Origin: Actinernus sp. WN-2022
Taxonomy: Eukaryota; Cnidaria; Anthozoa; Actiniaria; Actinernidae
Assembly (NCBI GenBank): GCA_030867875.1
Contig: JAOWCC010000655.1
Coordinates: 13,352,269-13,416,268, forward strand
Direction: 5' to 3'
Length of the DNA: 64,000 bases
The notes beneath the pieces were generated by a model, which did no database searches, was not told the DNA's origin, and saw nothing but the letters and a program-made list of their open reading frames with translations. The position numbers and the translations under genes were made by a program. Positions within the stretch are counted from its first letter, which is position 1, and each line of letters begins with the position of its first letter. Shown here piece after piece: positions 23,422 to 35,246 of the stretch.

Positions 23422-26400
23422 AGGGGAAGTCAAGGTAAAATCAAGTAATTTGAAAAAGAGCTTACCACAAGCTATTCTTGTCAGCGCGCTATATTTTTGA
23501 CAGAATGCCCACGCGAAACTCTCGTCCGGCCGCCATCTTGAATTTGCCTCGCGGGAGCGTAAACAGTCAGCGGAAGCTAGCGTGACGTCATATCGTGTAG
23601 CGAGATTCCTGTCGCCCACGGGTTTACTGGTCAAGGGCTGTGAGTTTAGTGCGAGCGAGCATACCATTATTTGAAAAGTGCTCTCGTTTGGGGCAGTACT
23701 TGAGCATCAATGAATGGTAAGCCTCGAGCTCCCCTGTATGGCAGAATTCAGTTAGCTTCCCCAGAGCTTTCATGAGTCGGCTGTCAAGAATGACTTCCTC
23801 TAGGGCAACATAGTCCTTGGAGCCTGGAATGAGCCACTTCTTCTTCTTTATCTGATCATCTGTTAGTGGAGGATGAGCACACTCATGGAAGAATGTGTTC
23901 CTAGTCCATTGATGCTTGTTGGTCACATGTTGTAGGAGAGACTTCCACTTCTCACGTAACACGTCTGCGTTCCTTTAACAAGTTCTTGAACACCACCACA
24001 GGTAATTTGATACAGACCGTATCCAAGGCTTGAGATCTTCACACCCTTTTACTTGTGCCTTTTTGGACAATTTGTTTACAACAGATTTAGACAAATGCCA
24101 AACATCATACTGGTAAGAGCTGTCACTGTGGTTCTTGTCCATTGCAGAAGCAATAGAGGGATGTCTGTCTGTAGCAAGTCTTTTGACTGTTACCCCTTCA
24201 GCTGTCAGATCCTGGAAACACCTCTCAAAGCCTTCTTTCTCCATGGCATTGGAGGAAGTTACCTCTGTGACTTGCACAACACTGAATGTGACATCCAACC
24301 CCTCATCAGACATCATAGTATAAGTACCATACTTGGCACTATGGCCAGGGCTGTCCCATCTCCCATCTCCATTCAGGTTAACTGGACCATTTTCTTTTAT
24401 GGCATTCAAAACCCTCCTTTTTTTCTACTGACCATGCCTTGTCAATAACTGGAAACAGGAACTTGTTTTGAATGTCATAAAATGTTTTGCTGAAGAATTG
24501 CAAATTCAAGAAAGAAGCAACTTGGCTAACACGAGAAAATGTGTTTCCACTAAATAAGATGGCTGCTGATGTCAGTAGATTCCCAGCAGGTATGTTATTA
24601 ATGACAGAGGCTGGGAGCTCCAGTGTGTTTCATGGTCATTTATGCAGGACAGTTTTACTGAGAGTAAACTCCCAGTTGTGGTTTCTTGTGAGTTTGTCAC
24701 AATGCTTCCGCAGCTGGAGCAATAGCGCCAAAGTGACTGTAAACATGATTTGAACACCAAGTATTTTGGTTCGTCACTTGGATCGAGTACACTCTCAGAC
24801 TCTGTACTGCATGAAGTAGTGGATTGTGTATTGTCGGGGATGTACCAGTCATCATAATTGGAAGCCAGAGGGGATGAGATGGGATCTATAGTCTGCGAGT
24901 CAGAATCATAGCACTCCTCATAAAAGTTTTTCTTGCAAGCTGCTGTATGTATCCCCATAGCAGGTTTCTTCCCTGGAGAATTTTGCATAGGGGTGTCCCC
25001 CCGTTCTACCTGTGTCCCAGTTTCAACAACATTCCGGCTACAGGAGGGTAGAGAGGTTTGGGTGGTCACAGTTCTAGACTTAACATACCTCACGCCAATA
25101 CAACACTGTGTTCCTATTTCTCTAGTTTTTGCTACTATAAGAGGTTGCAGTGCAGGTGAGTTTGAGACAGTTGTTTCAGATGTAGTTATTTCCATTGGTT
25201 GATCATTAGGCAATGTATATGTGATAGTAGATGTGCATGGCTTATTGGTGTAGTTGCCTTGTTGCAGACTGTGCAAAGCCTAGTCAATAATAACAAATAG
25301 AATTCACTGTGATTTCATACACTGATTGAATCTCAAACTAAACTCAAACACTTTTAATGTACATGTTAAACATAAGGCCAGGGATACACAACTTTCAAGA
25401 TTACTTTTTAAAATAATATTTTGTTTAATTCAATTAAAATCATGCAACATGGTTAGTGCTTGGTCATCTAGCAATATTATGTTGGGAATCGGAGTTGTAT
25501 CAATTATACGAGGCAATACAACTAGGAAATCGGTGTTCAAAGATAAAAAAATGGACTGTACGACGAGTGCATGTCCAGCTCAATACAATACTCTTTATTT
25601 GCACCTCTATTTAATATTTTACAAAATAAAAGGAGTCTTCTAAATTAGAGTATACGTATATTACAGGTGAAGGGAATAAAGGAGAGTGCGGAGGAACTGG
25701 AGTAACCTAAGTTTTCGAAACCAACTCCCCAGTAAATTGAAATATATATCACAAAAATAGGTCAAGATGCAGTGCAGTACGTATGGAAAAGGGGCAGGAC
25801 AACACACTACAAATACTAGTAGATTAAATAAAGCACAAGAGAATCAAGCATATTGGTTACATAAATGTTATTCAAAACCAATTATATTTAACACATCCGC
25901 AGTTATGGGCTAGTCCATTTGTGGATTATATATTTAGAACACTCCTACTGCTAGCTACATATTTCCGGCCTCACCTCTTTCCTTTCGAGTTCTTTGTTGC
26001 GCTTCTCTGCACGATTCACACTAGATAACCTAGTCTGTTTGGGCTGAGGACCGAACGAAAACACGGACGGGACAGCATCTCGCTTAAGTCGCCGCTTTAG
26101 TTTTTGTCCAGTGAGAGATGATTGCAAACTGCTTATTTCAAAAGAGTCGTCAGTGAAGTGCTCACTGCAAACATAACAGTTCTCCAATGGAGGCAAGTTC
26201 TCCCTTCTCAATCTCGCAATCCACGCTCTCCGTACCCTCTCATATTTTGGTACTAGATGGTAACTGATGCTGTCGGACTTTTTTGAGTGATTTGTGCACT
26301 CTGGGACACAACAGTGCACCATTAGTTAAAATATAAAGCTCGAGAATAATCAAACAACAAGTACATCAAACATTACTGCAGTCGCTTCACGATATGACGT

Positions 26401-26585
26401 CACGCTAGCTTCCGCTGACTGTTTACGCTCCCGCGAGGTGAATTCAAGATGGCGGCCAGACGAGAGTTTCGCGTGGGCATTCTGTCAAAAATATAGCGCG
26501 CTGACAAGAATAGCTTGTGGTAAGCTCTTTTTTATATTATTAAAAAGTACATACAAATTACTTGATTTTTGCCTTGACTTCCCCT
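23422..26585 (-). mobile_element. Kolobok-type THAP transposon, 3.2 kb
   Basis: Ends begin AGGGGAAGTCAAGG with TTAA on both sides (23418-23421, 26586-26589). Inverted repeats are about 180-200 bp (23422-23604 and 26382-26585); the right arm has about 20 extra bases. Each arm includes TGACGTCA. TTAA duplication plus a THAP-domain transposase is the known hallmark of the Kolobok superfamily. It sits in the actinoporin intron on the opposite strand. Confidence 0.9.
23624..26322 (-). pseudogene. Kolobok transposase with N-terminal THAP domain, disrupted
   Basis: Exon 1 (26322-25975) encodes a THAP zinc-binding domain. It begins MVHCCVPECTNHSKK, has the CSEHF pair near residue 50 and ends DAVPSVF (the AVPTIF-type box). 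It ends at a GTGAGG donor. Exon 2 starts at 25279 after GACTAG, in the same phase, and encodes a Ser/Thr-rich linker, a CSSCG zinc motif and HWSSQP. A one-base shift near 24590 is needed to continue into ILFSGNTFSRVSQ, then DGRWDSPGHSAKYGTY, TDRHPSIASAM and YDVWHLSKSV. An in-frame TAA at about 23966 precedes the C-terminal segment (EKWKSLLQHVTNKHQW). Catalytic region intact in outline, but at least one frameshift and one stop: inactive copy. Confidence 0.85.
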
Positions 26586-26589
26586 TTAA

Positions 26590-27671
26590 CACCTGAATAA
26601 ATATATGATCGTGTTTCTACATATTTAACTTACCAGTATAATACACTAAAAACAAAAACTAACATTAAACCGGCTTTGTAGGACAAGCTAATATTATGCC
26701 ATACTTAACACTCTATCAAAACTACATTTGCTTTATTTATGGGCCTAGCTGCAAATATATATTTTTTTCTATAAGCAGGTCATTTGTCAGGTCAGGGACA
26801 GGGTTTGACCTGACAAGAAGCCAGTCTGGTCGGCTCCAAAAAAAATTCACAGTTAAATAAAAATATTTTAGCAGAAGTACCCGGTCTGCGTGTCTGACCA
26901 GACTAAGCTTTTGTAAGTCAAAACCTCAAATTTAATACCAGACAAGTGTCCGATGACTGGCTGTTATTTTCAGGTTTGCGTTTGATAAAGTCTAGAATTG
27001 ATAAATAATTTTCAATGATCAGTTGTAACTTTGTAATGAATCAATGCACAAAATATTTGACCATAATCATGATTTAATTTCAATAACCATGCATTAAACA
27101 TAATTGTATTGGAAGAAGAAGTCACTATTTAGCTTGGTCTTGCACTAACAGTATATAATCACAACAAGGAAATCAAAACTGTTAGAACATAAGCACAATA
27201 TAGCCAACCATAACACACATTGATCCTGGCCTCACTTATCTTATCTAACCTCCTCTGTTACTTGAGAATAGTACTGAAACAGACATGTGTATATCTTGTC
27301 TGTAACTCATGGCTTAAAAATATGCTGAATGTCCTCACTGTGGGAGGGAGATCAATGATATTGTTCAATTAGGTTTGTGGATAACACTCGATACACATTT
27401 AGTTTTACTGTGCTCTAAGATTTACTTGAAAAAATATTGGTGATATACCTGCTAGTGTTCATGTGTGCTTGGTAACAAGTGTGATTTTAGACATAATAAA
27501 ACCCAAACCAAAGTAATTACAGAGCCAATCGCATAGCCTTTTCTCCTCCGAGCTTTCTAATTATGTGCAAAATCGTACATTTCATAAGCTTGTTTTCAAA
27601 TTCCTCACTGACGTGTGTTCGGTCAAGCGTATTTACTCATCACCAGTCTCATTCTGATGTAAAATATTCAC
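26590..27671. other. AT-rich intronic DNA, nothing recognised
   Basis: No open frame with a motif and no inverted ends. Probably actinoporin intron. Confidence 0.5.
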
Positions 27672-28186
27672 AAATACCTGTAGCCTGCGAAGCGGCGTGA
27701 AGGGCGAAGAATAGGGGAAGAGGGAAAGAAGGAAAGAAGGGGAGAAGAGGGGAAGAAGGGGAGAAGAGGGGAAGAAGGGAAAGAGTGGGGAGAGGAAGAA
27801 GGGGTCGGAGGGGGGATTGGGGAGAAGGGGAAAGGAACGCCTGCAACGATCCCATTATTCGATTGTTATCCGCCCCCCATCAACGGGGTTCCAAAGGTCA
27901 AGATGGTGCTGTCAAAATCATCCAATAGCGTTGCGATAAAAAAAATCCGATTTTACTTCCGTTTCATATGTCATAACAAAAACTCACGTGAAGCGCGCTT
28001 TTGCCGTTTCGTTCACTCAAACCATGTCGCGCGAGTCGATATAAACCCGAAACACAGAAAAATAAGAAAGATAGAAAACAATCGTAACGAAAACTGCCGC
28101 CGTTGTAAAAAGTGTTTACGAATCGTATACGGTTAGCAAACTAGTTACACGTCATACAGCAATATATTCAAGCCCAGTTCGAGAAA

Positions 28187-28432
28187 ATGAATTGTGGTAG
28201 GAAGTTGTGGTATCTTTTTGAGACATTCAAAGCGATCTCTATGCATTTTAAAGTCGAGAGTGGAGAGTTAAAGCGATCGGAAGTCCTCAAGAGGAAAGTC
28301 AGCGAAGTGGTCACTCCAGATCGGAGCAGTCCAGCAAACAGAAAAGCAAGGAGGCAGTTCTCGCCAAAGATTACCCCTCAGTCCGAGTCGAAAGTCTCTC
28401 TTCTCGGGGACCGAGAGCGAACGCGCTCGTAA
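28187..28432 (+). CDS. Small ORF in the Mutator-like element, unknown
   Basis: An 81-codon frame, basic and serine-rich in its second half. No recognised domain. It may be part of a captured host exon or a chance frame. Confidence 0.2.
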   Translation: MNCGRKLWYLFETFKAISMHFKVESGELKRSEVLKRKVSEVVTPDRSSPANRKARRQFSPKITPQSESKVSLLGDRERTRS

Positions 28433-28559
28433 GCATGAAGCTACTGAAACTGTATTTATGTCAAAAGTTAACGTAGAGGACCTCGATACTAAACACAAGA
28501 GTCGCAAATCAAGGTCTTGATAGCCTATCCTTCAGGCAATGTAGTAGTGAAAAGTGATA

Positions 28560-28812
28560 GCGCATTGAAATCTTTTATCACGAATATCTGTCTTTCCCGT
28601 TGGAGTTCATCTATCGAGTCGCTTTTTTCGTCAAAAGCACTTATTTCCAGAACACTTAATTGAAAAATTAAACTTTTGCCAAAACCAGTAGGTAGAACGG
28701 CTAATAAATCGTTACCAAAAACAAATGTCGTATTGATTGGATATGTTCATCTTTAAGGACGAAGTCAGACCCTTACTGTTCAACACGCTTGGAATAAACT
28801 CTCGTCAGCCAT
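28560..28812 (-). pseudogene. Captured RecQ-like helicase 5' fragment
   Basis: On the minus strand an ATG at 28812 begins MADESLFQAC. After a stop and frame change the sequence gives VLKDEHIQSIRHL. One further shift leads to NDLLAVLPTGFGKSLIFQLS, the Walker A region (PTGFGKS at 28695-28672) of a RecQ-type superfamily 2 helicase. The layout LKDEQ...I...G.D....LPTG.GKS is the start of such helicases. Motifs II-VI are absent. It lies inside the inverted repeats, so I infer capture of a host gene fragment by the element. Confidence 0.6.
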
Positions 28813-29457
28813 TTTCTATACACTGCATGCAGATAAGCCATGGTACTGATTGAAGTGCTCCGTTGATGGACATGTGACGCCTCTCCGCCAATCGGTATTT
28901 ACCGCACCAAATCAGAACGGCTAATACAATCAAACAATGGGTTCGTTGCAGGCGTTCCTTTTCCCCTCTCCCCAATCCCCCCTCCGCCCCCTTCTTTCTC
29001 TCCCCAATCTTCCACTCTTCTCCCCTTCTTCCCTCTTCTTCGCCCTTTACGCCGCTTCGCAGGCTAAAATACCAGCGAGGTGAAAAAGTTGAAACTACTG
29101 ACAACAATACACCTCATTTATAACATGTGAATGGTATTCAAAGATATGGCATCGACAAACTGCTTCAGCCAGCTTGGACTGCCTATGCTTTTGCCTTTGT
29201 TTGGTTCTTCGCATGTCCAAATCTATATCATAAAGTATAAAAATAAGCCTAAGCCATTTATTATTGTATCATAAAACACTCTGGTCATTGGAGATCACTC
29301 GAAAACACTAAACTTTGGTTTGTGCTTACAACATTCAACTTGTGTTCTGAAGTGCCCTCGTGTTTATGAGAGTATAATAGATGGCTTAGGCTTCTTGATG
29401 TGTTAAATAACAACTAGTTTAGCTAGTTGTCACTGTGTTTGCTGAACCCATCCATGA

Positions 29458-30039
<582 letters not shown>

Positions 30040-30345
30040 TTAATTGTTAATTAATTGCTAAATCATGTATCAGCTAATTATTTGCTAATTCATGTATAAT
30101 CTAATTAATTGCTAATTGGTAATTCATGCATCAGCTAATTAATTGCTAATTGGTAATCCATGCATCAGCTAATTACCTGCTAATTGGTAATTCATGTGTG
30201 AGCTAATCAATTGCTAATTGGTAATTCGTGTGTTAGCTAATTAACTCCGAATTGGTAATTCGTGTGTCAGCTAATTAACTGCTAATTGGTAATTCGTGCC
30301 TCAGCTAATTAATTGCTAATTGTTAATTCATGTATCAGCTAATTA
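30040..30345 (+). repeat. About 38-bp AT-rich minisatellite after the actinoporin stop
   Basis: The phrase AGCTAATTAATTGCTAATTGG recurs about eight times with small changes, starting at the stop codon. It probably lies in the 3' untranslated region. Confidence 0.85.
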
Positions 30346-30444
30346 AGTCAGATGCCGTAAAAAATGGAAATATTGAGCAAAAGAAATAGTGACACTGAAG
30401 AAAAGACAGCTCGAAAACGTTCTTCCATGATAACTGATACTTAA

Positions 30445-31357
30445 AGGGGAACTGAACTCTAAAATCAACCCAACGTCTATACAAACATGTATTTCAAATA
30501 AATAGGTTCTGCTATTTTATTTTGCTGTGTTGCCCGTCTATGAAGAGAAAATCCGATAACCTCCCTCACAACTCCGCAATGTACAGACGGCTCAAGTCTC
30601 GTAATATGTGACATTGAAAAGCGGGACTAACGGCTTCTAATTGCGGACCATTGTGTTTTCTTTGTGCTGGAGGTGTAATTGTTTTTCCTTGGTATGTGTG
30701 ACGTACGATATGGGGAAATTTGCACTGAATAGGCCTTTTGCAGGAAACAGTCACGTGCTGATATAATACTTCGTTAACGAATGAATTGAGCTCGTGATCC
30801 CCATGGGAAAGACGTTGCCATGGATGCTGGATGACAAGCTATCTTTAAAAACGCTGTTTTAGAAAGATCGACAATCGATTGGAGGTGGAAAATGGCATTT
30901 ACAAACAGGTTTTGATAATAACACTACCGATCTCGTACAAGTGCCTTTAAATATATGAATTAAGCCCCTGTCAAACGAACGCAACATGTTGCAACATGTT
31001 GGATGTTTTTTCTCCGGTTTGTCGATAACAGGTCTGGGCACCATGCCAATGGTAGATAAAATTTAACTAATGCGCATGCTCCGATGCAACACTGTTGCAC
31101 GAAGGTGGTCAAACGAACGCAACATGATGCAACATCCTAGACAACAATATAAATCTTGCGTGGATGTTAGATGACTAGATTCAAATTTAAAGATTTTTTG
31201 AAATGGCCCATTGAGCCGCCACACATATTTTTCAGCGCAAAATCGAACTTGAAAACTAATTTTCTCTTCATAGGCGCGCAACACAGAAAAATAAAATATC
31301 AGAACTTATTTCTTTCTTTGTTTTGACGTTGGTTTGATTTTAGGGTTCAGTTCCTCT
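30445..31357. mobile_element. TTAA-flanked non-autonomous transposon, 0.9 kb
   Basis: Inverted ends AGGGGAACTGAACTCTAAAA at the left and the complement (with few changes) at the right. TTAA occurs at 30441-30444 and 31358-31361. The AGGGGAA start resembles the Kolobok ends at 23422. The inside carries repeated CGCAACATGTTGCAAC-type motifs. No transposase. Confidence 0.8.
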
Positions 31358-31744
31358 TTAACAATTCTGGTATATTTTACATAAATGTTGAAAACCTTTT
31401 TCTCTGGAAATATGTATGTAGTTTGCTGGACATGAATACTATAAGCTGTAACATTTCCATTCTTTAATTGCTTCTAAAACGTGTGGCTAAATTGTAAAAT
31501 TATGTCACAAGTGCCAGGGTATGTAATAATTCGCGAGATTAGCTTGCAGTGAATAAACTCAACGTAATCTAAATTTGTCTGCATCAATCAATTCCCCATA
31601 GCTCTGAATTTCTAACGAGACCTGAAACTTTCGATATATTCAGCCCTACTCATACCCAAATGTCTCATTATATGGCTCCGGGATATAATGTTCAGTGATT
31701 CTTGAAAAAAAGAAAATATTAAATGTAATTCACCCCGGAGCCTC

Positions 31745-32291
31745 GTGTTGAAACCTTTGTGTAAAGTGGAAGTGGGCTATTATCTCCTTGGAGAAGCCAT
31801 TTGTGATATCAAGGCTCTTGCAAGAACTGTTCGTAGGCTTGGAAGTGTTGTTATTGGCCAAGAGAAGTTTGGATCCAAACTAGAGTGCAGAACATTAAGA
31901 TCGGCTAGAATTGTTGCTTCATGGACAGACAGGAACAGTTGTATCAATGCCGGCCTTGGACTTCGACCAGGAAGAGTTAATCATTATATTCAACACTCTG
32001 TTCAACTCAAATCTCAAATCTTCGTATCAACAACATGTAGTTGCAGTTGTGGACTGGTACAATGAAGATCAGGATAAGGAAAAATATGGTAAACCTGTTG
32101 AAATGTGGAAATCAACATTTCTACCTGGCGGTCCTTCAAGCTTTCTTCCTGTCTCAAGAATATACTCGAAGTTTGTAGTTGCAACAACCGAACTCGACAA
32201 CAGAATTGTAATAGTGCCTCTAAACCGTACTTTTTCTAATTGGATTTCGCAATCTATTGCTACACGTGTACAGTTCAGCTTAACGGCATAA
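31745..32291 (+). pseudogene. Broken conserved-looking ORF, family not recognised
   Basis: Two overlapping frames join with a one-base shift near 31907 (SARIV, then LHGQTGTVVSMPALDF). They read on through VEMWKSTFLPGG, SSFLPVSRIYSKFVVATTEL and IVPLNRTFSNW to a TAA. The even amino-acid composition suggests real ancestral coding sequence of about 180 residues. I cannot name the family. It ends about 25 bp before the LINE 5' region, so it could be an older transposon ORF next to it. Confidence 0.4.
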
Positions 32292-32373
32292 ATAAAGGTA
32301 CTTGCGTTCTTAAACTCGACTTTGCACGGATCTGATCGTCAAGTGACATTACACGAGGCGGAATCTGCATTGT

Positions 32374-33807
32374 TTGAGCAAACTACGTTCAACAGTCATG
32401 GCTGTTGATGAACAGCAGGAATACTTAGAAAATGATATATTGGAAGATGGGCAGCCCTCTAAATGTCAGACTGAGAAAGCGAGCGATGGACAACAGCAAT
32501 CCCCCGATCTCGAGATACTAGATCCCTCATCAACCGAAACGCTCCTCGATGGCAGATTGCTCTCATCCCTCAAGACTGATGAGCTAAAAGCAGAGCTAGA
32601 GCAACGGGGTCTCAGAAAGAGTGGGACAAAACTCATTCTAAAGGAAAGACTAAGAGCGGCCATCATTCTTGAAGCGGAAAATAGCAAACAACACCAAACA
32701 GATCCCGGTTCAGAGCCAGATGGAGACCAAACTAGTGAAAAATACAAATTGGAAAGCACAAATGCTCACTCTACTTGCTGTGGGTCGATAAAAAACAAAA
32801 TACAAGAGGCAGCACTTTCAAAGAGAAATTGAAAAGCTGCGACACGAGATCTTTGATCTTACTAATTTTAATTTCCCGCCAAACCAGTCAACAGTATCCG
32901 AAACCGCCAAGCTTCAAAGTGAAAATCGAGATCTTCAACGAAGGCTTCGTGAGGCTGAATCTCGCTACGAAAGCCTGAAAATAGAGGCCAGAACAGTCTC
33001 GTAACTGCCTTAAGGTTACTAAACAAAGAAATCTCCGAAGAAAACAGAATCACAAACCGTCAAAAAGGTGTCAGCGAAAGAAATTTGCATCGTGTACAGG
33101 ACGGGGGTGTGATTGAACCAAACACCCAAGACAAAGTAAACAAAAGCGACCAACCAGAGTCCTTAACTGGGACAAACAGCAAGCCAAAGAAATCAAAATC
33201 TAAGAAAAAGGCAAAGGATAAACCTTCTGCTCCTCAGAAAATCCCGATTGCCCGTCAAGACCCTCTGGTTGAATCGCTCACTCAAGCCCAACCGAGGCCA
33301 AGTAAGAACTTCACAAGAAAACCGGTAACCGTGATATGCGGGGATTCGATCATCCAACATATCCGCGGTTGGAGTCTTTCTCAAACCGACAAAGTAGTTG
33401 TCAAATCTTTTCCAGGTGCAACCTCTGAGGACATGGAAGACTACTTAAAGCTTATCTTGAGAAAGGAACCAGAGAATATTATCTTACATGTTGGCACAAA
33501 CGACTTGAAATCCATAGGAGCCAAAAGAACAGCGGAAAGCATCGTCAACCTTGCGCTACAAATAGAAGATGACTCGCCAAATACTAGTGTATCTATATCT
33601 GGCTTACTCGAAAGAGCAGATGACGAAGACCGTAATATTACCAGTGTCAAGAAGCACCTGAAGCAGTCCTGCCGGCAACGTCACTGGAACTTTATTGAAA
33701 ACAACCATATAACCAAAGAACACCTAAATCGCGGTGGCTTACATCTGTCAAAAGCCGGCACTACTCTTCTAGCTGAAAATTATACCACACATATCAGGGG
33801 GGATTAA
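32374..33807 (+). pseudogene. LINE ORF1: SAP domain, coiled coil, SGNH esterase
   Basis: Starting at 32374 or 32398, an acidic N-terminus is followed by a SAP DNA-binding motif at about residues 60-100 (LKTDELKAELEQRGLRKSG). After a shift near 32816 comes a coiled coil (KLQSENRDLQRRLREAESRY). A further shift near 33000 leads to a lysine-rich linker and an SGNH/GDSL-type esterase: VICGDSIIQHI (Ser block), HVGTNDLKS (Asn block) and GGLHLSKAG (His block). All three catalytic blocks are visible. The esterase role in retrotransposition is unclear in the literature. Two frameshifts break the ORF. Confidence 0.75.
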
Positions 33808-33927
33808 GGTTTTGCCGCCTGGGAGTCCGACAGACACGTTAGGTCAAAACCTGATATTACCTATAAACCTACGCACAATGGTGAGTCAGTAAGTCCTGTA
33901 AATATTAACTTTGGCCGTGGATTTGTT

Positions 33928-35243
33928 ATGGCATGCCTAAATATTAACAGCTTACTTGCCCACATAGATGAACTTAGAGTCTTCATGAGTAATTCCAAAA
34001 GAATCGACATTTTAGCAATTAATGAAACAAAATTAGACCAAACCATCCGGGATGAGAAGGTTTATTTACCCGACTTTGAAATAATTCGGAAAGACCGGAA
34101 TATCAATGGCAGAATTGGTGGTGGTGTTTGTTTTTACATACGAAATAATATCAATTTCCAAAATCGTGAAGACCTAAGCTCAGATAAGCTTGAATGCCGA
34201 ACTGTAGAGATCACAAAACCTCGCTCCAAGCCATTTCTAATTAGTACTTGGTATCGACCTCCGCAGTCCTCTCCGGATCTATTTAGCTCTTTTGAGCAAC
34301 TTATTGACAAAATTGATGCGAAAAACTTAGAGCTATATTTATTAGGAGATCTAAATTGTAATTTGCAACCAGATGCTACTGATTGTAACTCCTCTCATCT
34401 TTTGAATATCATGGATATTTACGGATTGAGTCAGATGATCACTGAGCCAACAAGAATAACTGAAACCTCGAGAACTCTAATAGACCTATGTTTAACAAAC
34501 TTCCCGGAAAAGGTCTCAAATTCGGGTGTTCTCCAACTTGGTATCAGCGATCATTCCCTCATCTATCTAACTCGTATAATCAGTTATGTACGCTCTGGTG
34601 TTCATAAGACCATTCAGGCGAGGCAGCTTAAGCATTTTAACAAAGATAATTTTCTACTTGATCTAAAGCAAAATGAATCGAATATCGTTTCTACTTACAA
34701 TAACCCAAATGAAATGTGGCGTGTATGGAAACACGCTCTAATGAGTGTCATTGATAAACATGCGCCACTTAGGACAAAAAGAATCCGAAACAAAAACTCC
34801 CCGTGGTTACAAATGAATTAATAAGCAAAATGCACAAAAGGGACTTTTTAAAAAGAAAACTAGCGTCGACAAACGACCATACGATTTGGGAACAGTATAA
34901 AGTAGCTCGAAATGACCCCAACAACTCCATTAAGCAAGAAAAACGCAAATATTTCACTAACAATCTTGAAGCCCATAAAAATGACCCAAGAAAAACTTGG
35001 AAATTAATTAATGTCCTGCAAAGTCGACAAAGCAAATCAACCAATGTCTCTGAAATCAAAATAGGAGACCAAACTCTCAGTTCTTCTGCTGACATTGCTG
35101 AGGTTTTTAACCGGCATTTCACCCACATTGGCGAGGACCTAGCGCGAGATCCCTGGAATAGACGTTGACCCTCTTACCTATCTAAAAACCACTGATAGGT
35201 CATTCTCTTTCCATCAAATCGAAATTCACAAAGTCCGCAAACT
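33928..35243 (+). pseudogene. LINE ORF2 N-part: APE-type endonuclease and linker
   Basis: The frame begins ACLNINSLLAHIDELRVF and shows INETKLD (catalytic Glu), GGGVCFYIR, STWYRPP, LLGDLNCNL (Asp/Asn) and GISDHSLIYL (Asp-His). These are the full set of AP-endonuclease-like motifs that nick target DNA. A one-base shift near 34812 joins it to a basic linker (KREFLK-type, RKTWKLINVL) and FNRHFTHIGEDLA. The linker then shifts again near 35155. The reading stops being alignable to RT at about 35243. Confidence 0.8.
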
Positions 35244-35246
35244 AGG

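Larger units (their letters stand above)
27681..29066. mobile_element. Mutator-like element with long inverted repeats, 1.4 kb
   Basis: Ends are TAGCCTGCGAAGCGGCGTGA and the complement. The arms extend about 200 bp through a purine-rich tract (27700-27830; pyrimidine-rich partner 28953-29040) and GGAACGCCTGCAACGA. Flanks are AAATACCTG (27672-27680) and AAATACCAG (29067-29075), a 9-bp duplication with one difference. Long arms with 9-bp duplications are typical of Mutator-like elements. There is no transposase; the interior carries a helicase fragment and an ORF of unknown function. Confidence 0.75.

Noticed and set aside
23404..23667. Minus-strand frame at the Kolobok left end as a separate gene
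   Set aside because: It overlaps the inverted repeat and the transposase 3' end in another frame.
24053..24448. 131-codon plus-strand frame
   Set aside because: Antisense shadow of the Kolobok transposase, which shows clear family motifs on the minus strand.
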